Source: Nitrospina sp. UBA6727 (GTDB lineage: Bacteria; Nitrospinota; Nitrospinia; Nitrospinales; VA-1). From it: a stretch of DNA of 21,888 nt. The stretch lies in the NCBI GenBank assembly GCA_002454045.1, contig DKID01000010.1, forward strand, positions 1 through 21,888, in the 5' to 3' direction. Below the pieces are notes generated by a model. That model saw nothing but the letters and a program-made list of their open reading frames with translations. It did not search any database and was not told the origin of the DNA. The translations under genes were made by a program, and so were the position numbers. Shown one piece after another: positions 7,876 through 15,082 of the stretch; positions within the stretch are counted from its first letter, which is position 1; every line of letters starts with the position of its first letter.

Positions 7876-8412
7876 TCAATCCGCAAGAGTCTTGCAGTCT
7901 TCGGGAGCGAGGCCGAATTCCTTGCTACATTCCTGAATGAGATTGCGGGCATTATTTTCCATAAACTCATCGCCCGTCCGCTTGAAAATATCCGCCGCCG
8001 TGACGAGATGATGAATCGCCTCCTTGCCAGATTTAATCCCGTAATACAACATCGCCAAGTTGCTATGAGCCCGACCAAAATCCGGGTTGATGCGAATGGC
8101 TTCCTTATAATGTTTGAAGGCTTCATCCATCTCGCCGATAAAATTGCTGACCACGGCCAAACTATAATGAACCATGGGAGACTCAGGCTTTAAGCGCAAC
8201 GCCGCGCGAAAAGACTTGCCAGCTTCCAGGTTCATGCGGAGTTTTCCGTAACGTATTCCAATATTAAAATGCGCCAAGAAATGGTCCGGGTCTAGCGCAA
8301 TGGCTTTCTTATAGGATTCAAAAGCTCTACGGTCGTCACCCAGTTTGCTGAACGCCAAGCCATCCTGAAAATATTGCTCCGCGGTTTTTTCCGTTTGCTG
8401 TTCTGATGACAT
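7876..8412 (-). CDS. Tetratricopeptide-repeat protein
   Basis: Predicted 178-residue protein with about four consecutive TPR units. They begin near AEQYFQDGLAFSKLGD, then HFNIGIRYGKLRMNLEAG, HYSLAVVSNFIGEMDEA and AHSNLAMLYYGIKSGKEA, each closing with a Pro-containing turn (ALDPD, RLKPE, RINPD). TPR stacks bind partner proteins; no enzyme domain or signal peptide is seen. The ATG at 8412 is chosen because GGAGG lies just upstream; a further 19-residue extension is possible but has no ribosome-binding site. The gene converges on gcvPA with a five-base gap and may share 3'-end signals with it. The partner is unknown. Confidence 0.85.
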   Translation of the reverse strand: MSSEQQTEKTAEQYFQDGLAFSKLGDDRRAFESYKKAIALDPDHFLAHFNIGIRYGKLRMNLEAGKSFRAALRLKPESPMVHYSLAVVSNFIGEMDEAFKHYKEAIRINPDFGRAHSNLAMLYYGIKSGKEAIHHLVTAADIFKRTGDEFMENNARNLIQECSKEFGLAPEDCKTLAD

Positions 8413-8558
8413 AAACCTCCGTTCCCCTTCCCACAAAACTCGGCGCAGTCCATGACAATTGAAAATCAATCGGCACTTATGCTACCTTATCGCCCCCGAA
8501 CAATGCAACCTGCGCCGCCCTTCCCAACTCATCGGCAGCGCGAAGAGTAAAAAAAATT

Positions 8559-8831
8559 ATGGCAATCGAAGCAGGAACGGAAGAGGAACAACTCATGTTG
8601 GGACAGTGGATCAAAAAAGGACAGAAACTCATTGTGGGAACTTCTGCATTGGGCGAATCCTATTTAGACCCCAACGTTGAAAGAAAAGATGACGTCGCGA
8701 AAAAAGCAGAAGACTATGTAGCGTTTGACCACAAAGTCGCCGCGGAACTCCCCCATCTGAAAGGCAGATTCCGCTGGGACCTAGAAAAATATTACCGCGA
8801 CCGCTTCGGTCCTTATCTTCCCTCGGATTAA
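8559..8831 (+). CDS. Small soluble protein of unknown function, first gene of a redox/regulatory cluster
   Basis: Up to 90 residues, charged, with no cysteine, no signal peptide and no membrane segment. I do not recognise the family. Visible features are GQWIKKGQKLIVGTSALGESYLD, best read as a short beta-rich segment, and a C-terminal FRWDLEKYYRDRFGPYLPSD rich in aromatic and charged residues. Two starts are possible: the ATG at 8559 has a weak upstream site. The ATG at 8595 (MLGQWIKKG, 78 residues) has GAGGA seven bases ahead and may be the true one. It ends eight bases before the Rieske-like gene, so the two are probably co-translated. The tight spacing is the only hint of a functional link. 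Confidence 0.65.
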   Translation: MAIEAGTEEEQLMLGQWIKKGQKLIVGTSALGESYLDPNVERKDDVAKKAEDYVAFDHKVAAELPHLKGRFRWDLEKYYRDRFGPYLPSD

Positions 8832-8839
8832 TTGCGCCA

Positions 8840-9163
8840 ATGTCTCGACTAAAAATTTCGGAAATCAGCGACGCCCCGCCGGAAGGAACCGGCAAACGAA
8901 TTCGCTTTCAACACGACTACACAGAAATCAAATACGTCCTCGCACTCTTCCAAGTCGAAGGTAAATTTTATTGCCTCACCGACCAATGCCGCTGTTGCGA
9001 AGGTAGTTTGGGGGAAGGTTTGCTGAAAGGATTTTTCGCCTTCTGCAACAAAGACGAATGCGGCTGGAATATCAAAAAAGGATTCTGCAAGTTCAACCAC
9101 TCAGACACCACGCCGAGTTATAAAGTTTCCGTCGATGCCGACGGCCTCTACATCGAAATTTAA
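8840..9163 (+). CDS. Rieske-like [2Fe-2S] protein with His ligand positions replaced by Cys
   Basis: A 107-residue protein with the layout of a small Rieske-type ferredoxin. ALFQVEGKFYCLTDQC leads to a first ligand loop CRCCEGSLGEGLLKG (starting at residue 50), then a second loop CNKDECGWNIKKG (starting at residue 69). Family proteins carry C-x-H at the first loop and C-x2-H-G-W at the second. Here the corresponding positions read C50-x-C52 and C69-x4-C74-G-W, so both histidines appear to be cysteines and the second loop is two residues longer. If a cluster binds it would be all-Cys and low-potential rather than Rieske-type; zinc binding is another option. The protein is cytoplasmic by sequence. 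It is eight bases after the unknown protein and two bases before the AAA+ regulator. Confidence 0.72.
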   Translation: MSRLKISEISDAPPEGTGKRIRFQHDYTEIKYVLALFQVEGKFYCLTDQCRCCEGSLGEGLLKGFFAFCNKDECGWNIKKGFCKFNHSDTTPSYKVSVDADGLYIEI

Positions 9164-9165
9164 TT

Positions 9166-10221
9166 ATGAAGATGAAACTCGGCGCAGACGACAACCCGAA
9201 CGTCATCGGGAAAAGCCCGCAGATTCGCGCGATACTCGACACCGTCGAACGCGCCGCAAACTCGCAAAGCACGGTGATGATTTACGGAGAACGCGGAACG
9301 GGAAAGGAACTGGTCGCGCGAACTTTACACCGCAACAGTCCGCGCCAGTCCAAACCCTTCATCGTCGCCAACTGCGCCGCCATCCCCCACGACTTGTTGG
9401 AAAGCGAATTATTTGGTTATGAAAAAAACGCGTTCGCCGGCGCAACCAACGCCAGGGCTGGTCGGATAGAACTCGCAAATCACGGCACTCTATTTTTTGA
9501 TGAAGTCGGCGACCTGCCGCCCGCAGTGCAAACGAAACTGCTCCGAGTTTTTGCCGAAGGAAAAATCGACCGCGCCGGTAGCGTCAAGTCAACGCCAATC
9601 GACATACGAGTCATCGCCGCCACACATCGGAACATGGAAGCCGCCGTTGCGGAAAGCCGTTTCCGGGAAGACCTGTATTATAAACTCAACGTCATCCCCA
9701 TCACCCTTCCCCCTTTGCGCGACCGCAAAACCGACATCCCTCTTTTGGTCAACCATTTTCTCAATCAGTTTCGCGGCACCGACCCGCCAAAAACTATCGA
9801 CCGCGACGCCATGAATATTTTGGAAAACTATTCCTGGCCAGGCAACATCCGCGAGTTGGAAAATTTCGTCGAACGTATGCAAACCCTCAGCGTCGGCTCG
9901 CTCATCACCGCGAGAGATTTGCCGGACAAAGTTCGCGGCGACATCCGCGATGAAAAATGGACGCCACTTGAAAAAAATTCCGCGGCGAACGGAAATCCCG
10001 CCCAGATTCTGCAACAGTCATTAAAGCAATCCTTCCACGCCGGAATTCCCAACGAAGGTGTAAGTATGAAAAAACTCGTGAAAGATTTCGAGAAAGCACT
10101 CCTCATCGAAGCACTCGAAAAAACCGGTTGGGTCAAGAACAAAGCCGCCGACCTGTTGGGTCTCAAACGCACCACCCTGATCGAAAAACTCAGAAAACTT
10201 AAAATCATCGGCCCAGCGTGA
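9166..10221 (+). CDS. Sigma54-activator-like AAA+ regulator with degenerate GAFTGA loop and Fis-type HTH, no sensor domain
   Basis: A 351-residue bacterial enhancer-binding-type protein that begins directly with the AAA+ domain. Features are VIGKSPQIRAIL, Walker A GERGTGKE (41-48), ESELFGYEKNAFAGAT (79-94), Walker B GTLFFDEVGDL, FREDLYYKLNVI with the arginine finger, and SWPGNIRELENF. A C-terminal Fis-type helix-turn-helix follows (EKTGWVKNKAADLLGL, then KRTTLIEKL). The sigma54-contacting loop, normally GAFTGA, reads NAFAGA at 88-93, with G to N and T to A changes. In well-studied activators the Thr is needed to engage sigma54. This protein may therefore be a non-sigma54 regulator or one using a modified contact. 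No receiver, GAF or PAS domain precedes it. It is the third gene of the 8559-11569 cluster. Confidence 0.87.
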   Translation: MKMKLGADDNPNVIGKSPQIRAILDTVERAANSQSTVMIYGERGTGKELVARTLHRNSPRQSKPFIVANCAAIPHDLLESELFGYEKNAFAGATNARAGRIELANHGTLFFDEVGDLPPAVQTKLLRVFAEGKIDRAGSVKSTPIDIRVIAATHRNMEAAVAESRFREDLYYKLNVIPITLPPLRDRKTDIPLLVNHFLNQFRGTDPPKTIDRDAMNILENYSWPGNIRELENFVERMQTLSVGSLITARDLPDKVRGDIRDEKWTPLEKNSAANGNPAQILQQSLKQSFHAGIPNEGVSMKKLVKDFEKALLIEALEKTGWVKNKAADLLGLKRTTLIEKLRKLKIIGPA

Positions 10222-10373
10222 AACAAAAATCCCGCGAAAAAATTCGCCGCAGCAACGCAAACCCAAGCAACGCGGATTGCAATTCCATCATCGCGGAACA
10301 TCGATGTGAACAACGCTCGGTGCGGGCGCGCAACGCGGCGCGGAAAAAATTGCGACGGCGATAACGAACAGTC

Positions 10374-11096
10374 ATGAAAACCTCGACGTTTTTTATTCTC
10401 ATTGGATTTTTGCTGCTCGCCCCGTCGTCATCCACCGCGGAAATATTGCGAGATAAAGACTGCGGCTCCTGCCATCGGTTGAGCGTTGCGGAGACCGAAA
10501 AAAATTTCGCCGCGCCCGATTTACATTTCGCCGGCGACAAGTTTCAACCGGCATGGTTAAAACAGTTTCTGAAAAACCCCGCGGTCATCCGCCCCGCCGT
10601 CACTGTCATCGACACCCCCCCACGCCCCCCCGTCACCGTCGCCGATGCCAACACCGCCGTCGTTACCGCCGCTGGATTTTTGCGGGAGCGTTCCGGAAAC
10701 TCGCCGCCGCATCCTTCTTTTTCTGAACAAGACGCCAGCGCGTTGGCGGATGGTCTGATGGGTTTAAAAATTTCCGCGCCGCCGCGGGAATCGACCGTCG
10801 CGGCGCCGTTATCAAAACGACAGCGCGCGAAAATAAAATATAAATTTGAGCGAACTTTCTCCTGCATCTCCTGCCATCAAAGTTTGAATCTTGCGGGAAA
10901 AGTCCGCGGCGGAATATCCGGTCCGTCACTGGTCAATGCGGGAAACCGACTACGCGCCGACTGGATTGTAAGTTGGTTGAAAACGCCAGAGGCTTACGCG
11001 GCGAAAAGTCGGATGCCCCGATACGAAATGGATTCCGTCACCCGCAACCAATTTTCCCAATTTCTTATGACGCTGAAAAAAGAAAATGTGAAATGA
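10374..11096 (+). CDS. Exported dihaem c-type cytochrome
   Basis: A 240-residue protein with an N-terminal signal peptide (hydrophobic FFILIGFLLLA, cleavage near STA-E). It carries two haem-attachment sites, CGSCH (30-34) and CISCH (164-168). The second domain has a good distal Met in KSRMPRYEM (Met214). In the first domain, AGDKFQPAWLKQFLKNP is followed by a Pro/Val/Thr/Ala-rich stretch (about 74-100) where a family member would usually show an RMP-type Met; none is seen. The corresponding DNA is a GTCACCG-like low-complexity block with two runs of seven C. The protein would act in the periplasm in electron transfer. Its stop overlaps the start of the next cytochrome by ATGA, indicating coupling. 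The acceptor and donor are unknown. Confidence 0.85.
   Translation: MKTSTFFILIGFLLLAPSSSTAEILRDKDCGSCHRLSVAETEKNFAAPDLHFAGDKFQPAWLKQFLKNPAVIRPAVTVIDTPPRPPVTVADANTAVVTAAGFLRERSGNSPPHPSFSEQDASALADGLMGLKISAPPRESTVAAPLSKRQRAKIKYKFERTFSCISCHQSLNLAGKVRGGISGPSLVNAGNRLRADWIVSWLKTPEAYAAKSRMPRYEMDSVTRNQFSQFLMTLKKENVK
10589..10670. repeat. GTCACCG-like low-complexity block with two C7 runs, inside the dihaem cytochrome gene
   Basis: The stretch reads as units such as CCGTCACTGTC, CCGTCACCGTCGCC and ACCGCCGTCGTTACCGCC. It includes two seven-base C runs at 10615-10621 and 10625-10631. It resembles the intergenic blocks elsewhere in the window but is read through in frame. It encodes the Pro/Val/Thr/Ala-rich segment that replaces the expected Met-bearing loop of the first haem domain. 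Confidence 0.5.
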
Positions 11097-11569
11097 AAAC
11101 ATCCGTCACGAACATGAAAAAAAGTTGCGGAAATTTATTCGCCGCGATAACGGCGCTGGCAGTTTTGGCTTGGGGAATCGGATGCGGGCAAAGTCGCGAA
11201 GAGCAAGCGACCGCGCCGCCGCCCGCACAACAAGAGGCTGAGAAAGTCCGCCCGCGAAAATTGGAATCGGCGCGCGTCACAGAAAATACCCGACAAACGT
11301 ACCAGTGGTATTGCGCGCAATGTCACGGCGCGGAGGGGAAGGGCGACGGCGTCAACGCAAAGTTCCTCACGGTTCCGCCGCGCGACCACACGAAAGTTGC
11401 GTACTTGGAAACGCGAACCGACGCGCAACTTTTCGATGCCATCAAGTTCGGGGGACTTGCGGTGGGACGCGCTCCCTGCATGCCGGCGTGGGGGCACACC
11501 CTCGACGACGACGCCATCCGTTCTCTGGTGCAATACATCCGCGAGTTGTGCCAGTGCGAAGCGTTGTGA
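11093..11569 (+). CDS. Monohaem c-type cytochrome, membrane-anchored or exported
   Basis: A 158-residue class-I-like cytochrome. The N-terminal hydrophobic segment (LFAAITALAVLAWGIGC, to Cys31) looks like a signal peptide. Cys31 could be lipidated, but the residue at -3 is Gly, which is atypical for a lipobox. An Ala/Pro/Gln/Glu-rich linker (32-60) leads to haem site CAQCH (74-78) in YQWYCAQCHGAEGKGDG, the usual cbb3/c-type surroundings. The distal Met is Met130 in CMPAWGHTL, and the C-terminal helix is DDAIRSLVQYIRELC. The start (ATG within ATGA) overlaps the previous cytochrome's stop; an ATG at 11114 is also possible. Its own stop, TGA, runs into CGGCGGCGGCG. Together with the dihaem protein it suggests a periplasmic electron-transfer pair. 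Confidence 0.87.
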   Translation: MKTSVTNMKKSCGNLFAAITALAVLAWGIGCGQSREEQATAPPPAQQEAEKVRPRKLESARVTENTRQTYQWYCAQCHGAEGKGDGVNAKFLTVPPRDHTKVAYLETRTDAQLFDAIKFGGLAVGRAPCMPAWGHTLDDDAIRSLVQYIRELCQCEAL

Positions 11570-11595
11570 CGGCGGCGGCGTTCGTGTTCGCGGTT

Positions 11596-11604
11596 TGCTA
11601 TAAT
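11596..11604 (+). promoter_or_regulatory. Candidate extended -10 promoter for the DUF1015-engB pair
   Basis: TGCTATAAT is a perfect extended -10 element (TG, one base, TATAAT). It lies 27 bases after the cytochrome stop and 57 bases before the DUF1015 start. No good -35 is visible 17 bases upstream, which an extended -10 can tolerate. It marks a likely new transcription unit after the cytochrome genes. Confidence 0.45.
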
Positions 11605-11661
11605 CATTTTCCTCAAACGAAAAAAAAGTCGTCCACAAAAAATAAAAAGTGAATTTCCATC

Positions 11662-12957
11662 ATGATTGAAGTGATTCCGTTCCATGGCTTGCTGTACAAC
11701 ACCGAAGTCACCGGCCCTCTCGCCGCGGTCGTCGCTCCCCCTTATGATGTGATCGCGCCGACGCTTCAGGAATCGTTGTACCAAAAGAATCCGCATAATG
11801 TCGTGAGACTGATTTTGGGCAAGGAGTTTTCCGCCGACTCGGAAACGGACAACCGTTATACCCGCGCCGCCGCTACGTTTCGGCAATGGTTGCAAGACGG
11901 AGTTCTCGTCCGCGACCCGCGACCGGGGTTTTATTTGTATCGTCAAGAATATGAGTTTGAGGGAGAGAAGTTTTGCCGCACGGGGTTTTTCGCCAGAGTT
12001 AAAGTTGAAGCGTTCAGCGCAGGGAACATACTCCCGCACGAGTTCACGCTCACCAAAGCGAAGACGGATCGCACTCGTCTGCTCGATGCGTGCCACGCTA
12101 ACTTCAGTCCCATTTTTGGTTTGTATTCGGACCCCGAACGAAAAATGGATTCTTTGCTGGAGGACGAAAATAATCTGGAACGATTATCCCTGATCGATGA
12201 CGGCGATGTTGTGCACCGCGTCTGGCGATTGGACGACGCCGCCGTTTGTCGGGAAATCTCCAACCGGATTCGCGACAAAAAAATATACATCGCCGACGGT
12301 CATCATCGCTACGAAACTGCGCTGGCTTTCGCGGAAGCAAACCGCGGGAAGGTGGAAGATTGCGCGCATGTCATGATGTTCCTGACCAATATGGATTCGG
12401 ATTCCATGTCGATCTTTCCCATTCATCGCGTTGCGAAAAGTCCGCAACCGTTTGACCGCGAGTCATTCCTGCAAAAAGTCGGAGAGTATTTTGACATCGC
12501 CCCTTGGCGCGGCGACTTGAACGCGACGGCGATTAAATCCCAACTGAAAAAACTGGGGCGGGAACAAATCGCCTTCTGCGCGTACATGGGAAAAAATCAC
12601 GCCGTCGTTTTGAAAGTTAAGGACACCAAAAACATTCTGCCTCTTCTGGAAAAAGATGAGTCGGAGGACACGCAAGTTCTTGATGTCGTACAACTCCACG
12701 CCGTTCTTCTCAGGCACATCCTCAAAATCGACACGCGGAAAAAGGCCGGGCAACAATGTGTTTCGTACAAAGTGAATTCGGAAGAAGGGATGGAAATGGT
12801 GGATGGCGGCGAATACGACGCGGCGTTTTTTATGAACCCCACCCGCATCGATCAAGTTCGTCGGCTGGCAGAGAAGGGGATACGTCTGCCGCAAAAAGCC
12901 ACGTTTTTTTATCCCAAACTTTTATCCGGATTGGTCATCAATAAATTCCGACCATGA
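11662..12957 (+). CDS. DUF1015 family protein
   Basis: A 431-residue protein, the usual length for this conserved family of unproven function. Typical blocks are the N-terminal IPFHGLLYNTEVTG and AAVVAPPYDVI, then NPHNVVRLILGKE, FYLYRQEYEF, and the most conserved motif, IYIADGHHRYETALAF, around residues 208-223. The last resembles the DGHHR-type nucleotide-handling motif of the ParB/sulfiredoxin-like fold; that similarity is my reading and not proof of activity. The protein appears cytoplasmic. Its stop overlaps the engB start as ATGA (12954-12957). An extended -10 element upstream could drive both genes. Family assignment is confident; function is unknown. Confidence 0.9.
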   Translation: MIEVIPFHGLLYNTEVTGPLAAVVAPPYDVIAPTLQESLYQKNPHNVVRLILGKEFSADSETDNRYTRAAATFRQWLQDGVLVRDPRPGFYLYRQEYEFEGEKFCRTGFFARVKVEAFSAGNILPHEFTLTKAKTDRTRLLDACHANFSPIFGLYSDPERKMDSLLEDENNLERLSLIDDGDVVHRVWRLDDAAVCREISNRIRDKKIYIADGHHRYETALAFAEANRGKVEDCAHVMMFLTNMDSDSMSIFPIHRVAKSPQPFDRESFLQKVGEYFDIAPWRGDLNATAIKSQLKKLGREQIAFCAYMGKNHAVVLKVKDTKNILPLLEKDESEDTQVLDVVQLHAVLLRHILKIDTRKKAGQQCVSYKVNSEEGMEMVDGGEYDAAFFMNPTRIDQVRRLAEKGIRLPQKATFFYPKLLSGLVINKFRP

Positions 12958-13559
12958 AAATTATATCCACGGAGTTTTTAACCGGGGCCGTGTCGGCGCG
13001 ACAATACCCGAAAGGAATGCTTCCCGAGTTCGCGTTTGCGGGTCGCTCCAACGTGGGGAAGTCTTCCCTCATCAAATCTTTGCTGCAACGGAAAAAGTTG
13101 GTGCGCATCAGTTCCTCTCCCGGGAAAACCCGCGAAATTAATTTTTTCAAAATCAATGACGCGATGATGTTTGCCGATCTCCCCGGCTACGGATTTGCGA
13201 GAGTCGCGCCGGCGTTGCAGAAAAAGTGGCAACGAATGATGGAGGAATACTTGACCCAGCGCGAACCCCTCACCGCCGTCGTGTTCATCGTTGACATCCG
13301 CCGCAAACCCACCGCGTTGGATTTGACTCTGAAGGAATGGCTGGAGGAATTAGACAAGGACTACATCCTTTTGGTCACCAAAGCGGACAAACTTTCCGCC
13401 GCCGAACGCCGCAAGCAGACAAAAATAATCGGCGCCGCGTTCATGGGGAAAAACGCCGCCGACCTTATTGTTTATTCCAGCAAAAATCACACGGGGAGAA
13501 AAGAGTTGTGGGGTCAACTGCAAAAATTAGCGCGACTCGAAGTTGCGGAACGCCGCTGA
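12954..13559 (+). CDS. engB: Ribosome biogenesis GTP-binding protein EngB/YsxC
   Basis: A 201-residue TRAFAC GTPase of the EngB (YihA/YsxC) family, needed for late assembly of the large ribosomal subunit. G1 is GRSNVGKSS (30-38), the switch region is SSSPGKTREINFF (53-65), G3 is DLPGYGFA (75-82), G4 is TKAD (142-145), and YSSK serves as G5. Size and motifs are standard. Translation is coupled to the DUF1015 gene by an ATGA overlap. It is convergent with the [2Fe-2S] ferredoxin gene, with only four bases between stops. Confidence 0.96.
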   Translation: MKIISTEFLTGAVSARQYPKGMLPEFAFAGRSNVGKSSLIKSLLQRKKLVRISSSPGKTREINFFKINDAMMFADLPGYGFARVAPALQKKWQRMMEEYLTQREPLTAVVFIVDIRRKPTALDLTLKEWLEELDKDYILLVTKADKLSAAERRKQTKIIGAAFMGKNAADLIVYSSKNHTGRKELWGQLQKLARLEVAERR

Positions 13560-13563
13560 CCGA

Positions 13564-13890
13564 TTAGCCCCAGAGTTCGTCTGGGACTTCCAGCCGGTCA
13601 ACTTTTTTTCCTTGGCCGATGTGCTGGTCGAGAATTTCATCCACGTCTTCCAACTTGACTTTCTGATACCAGACCCCATCGGGATAGACGATGACGACGG
13701 GACCCACCCCGCAAGGACCGAGACATCCGGTGCTGGCGGTCACACATTTTCCGAACAATCCTTTTTGCTCAATCTCCATCGACAATTTTTCGAAGATGGC
13801 GTTGGAACCCGTTTCCCCGCAGGAGCCCCTAGGATGCCCCGGCGGTCGGCTGTTGGTGCACACTAAAATATGATAACTTGGTTTCGGCAT
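13564..13890 (-). CDS. Thioredoxin-like [2Fe-2S] ferredoxin
   Basis: A 108-residue protein of the shethna/NuoE-like thioredoxin-fold ferredoxin family. The expected four ligands are Cys11 (HILVCTNSRPPGHP), Cys24 (RGSCGETG), Cys56 and Cys60 (STGCLGPCGVGP). The C-terminal VVIVYPDGVWYQKV is also typical. It should carry one electron in the cytoplasm; the partner is not shown by context. The ATG at 13890 is chosen because GGAG sits eight bases upstream; a TTG one codon earlier is possible. It is convergent with engB and divergent from the AmgK-like kinase gene. Confidence 0.92.
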   Translation of the reverse strand: MPKPSYHILVCTNSRPPGHPRGSCGETGSNAIFEKLSMEIEQKGLFGKCVTASTGCLGPCGVGPVVIVYPDGVWYQKVKLEDVDEILDQHIGQGKKVDRLEVPDELWG

Positions 13891-13966
13891 CAATAAATCT
13901 CCGTTCAGGTTTATGAAAATCCAGAATGCTACATTAGATGTTCCGCAAAGAAAATGGTTTTTTTAA

Positions 13967-15082
13967 ATGGACGCCTTCAACGCAGAGCCGCGCCAAAAAC
14001 CTTCCGCACCGCAAAGGCGATTTGACGAGGACTATTTGAAATCGCGGCTGGAACCTATCGTCAAGGAACCCATTGCCCGCGTTGAGATTTTCGCCTTGCA
14101 AGGCGATGCGTCAGACCGCCGCTATTTTCGCGTTCATTATTTTCGCGACGCTGCGGTTCGCGGCGCGGCGGAAAAATCCGCGGTCATCGTCATGCAACAG
14201 AAGGAGCCGACTCCCGAACAAGAATCCGACTTCAACCGTATACAAAAATTTCTAGCGCGCCTGAAAATGCCGGTGCCAAAAATTTTACACCACGACACCG
14301 AGCGGGGACTACTCTTTCTTGAGGACGGCGGCGACACGCATTTGGCAGACCTGGCGCGGACTTCCCCCGACAGCATCGTTGCTTGGTACCAAAAAGCCAT
14401 CGAACTTATCGTGTCCATGCAGACCCGCGTTACAAAAAATATTCAGCCCCATCGTCCCGTCGGTTTCCCGAAGTTTGACGGCGAAAAATTGATGTGGGAA
14501 ATGGACTTCATGATGGAACATTACGTCACGGGATTCCTGCGGCGAAAATTGAGTCGGGAAGAAAAGTCGGAAATCCGCGCCGCCCTGCTTGGGCTATGCA
14601 AAACCCTGGCCGCGGAGGAACAAGTTTTCACCCATCGGGATTTTCATTCGAGAAATCTGATAGTCCGCGAGGAAAATCTGATGCTGATTGATTTTCAGGA
14701 TGCCCGGATGGGACCGCGCCAATACGATCTCGTGTCCCTTTTGAAAGATTCGTATGTCGTACTAAAGGAAGAAACGCGCGACGAATTGCTGGGTTATTAT
14801 TTGCAACGGATGGAGCAGGAAGAAGGCCGGCGTATTCCCCGCTCTCCCTTTCGGAAAGTTTTCGATTGGATGTCGGTGCAGCGAAATCTGAAAGCAATCG
14901 GCACATTCGCATTCCAATACATGGAACATAAGAACGATCGTTACCTCGAATACATCGACCCCACTTTGCGATACATCCGCGACACGCTTCATTCCCGACC
15001 AGACCTGGAACCGCTCTGCCAAACTTTGCAGTCGGCAATCCCCAAACTCAACGCGAGCGGCGGCGAGATTAGCCGACCATGA
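13967..15082 (+). CDS. Aminoglycoside-phosphotransferase-fold sugar kinase, AmgK-like
   Basis: A 371-residue protein of the APH/choline kinase fold. LQGDASDRRYFRV (44-56) is the N-lobe start typical of AmgK-like kinases. VIVMQQ may include the lysine region, FLEDGG marks the hinge, and THRDFHSRN (222-230) holds the catalytic Asp of the Brenner motif. LIDFQDARMGP (240-250) carries the metal-binding Asp. AmgK phosphorylates N-acetylmuramate/N-acetylglucosamine at C1 in peptidoglycan recycling, usually with a MurU uridylyltransferase. Substrate assignment here is inference from family resemblance. The gene overlaps lptG by ATGA, so the two are co-translated, which fits an envelope role. A MurU partner is not adjacent. 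Confidence 0.82.
   Translation: MDAFNAEPRQKPSAPQRRFDEDYLKSRLEPIVKEPIARVEIFALQGDASDRRYFRVHYFRDAAVRGAAEKSAVIVMQQKEPTPEQESDFNRIQKFLARLKMPVPKILHHDTERGLLFLEDGGDTHLADLARTSPDSIVAWYQKAIELIVSMQTRVTKNIQPHRPVGFPKFDGEKLMWEMDFMMEHYVTGFLRRKLSREEKSEIRAALLGLCKTLAAEEQVFTHRDFHSRNLIVREENLMLIDFQDARMGPRQYDLVSLLKDSYVVLKEETRDELLGYYLQRMEQEEGRRIPRSPFRKVFDWMSVQRNLKAIGTFAFQYMEHKNDRYLEYIDPTLRYIRDTLHSRPDLEPLCQTLQSAIPKLNASGGEISRP

Noticed and set aside
10218..10364. A 48-codon GTG-started frame overlapping the regulator's stop (GTGA)
   Set aside because: The predicted product is a composition-biased Arg/Asn/Ala peptide with no recognisable pattern, and no ribosome-binding site is clear. It could be real but cannot be supported.
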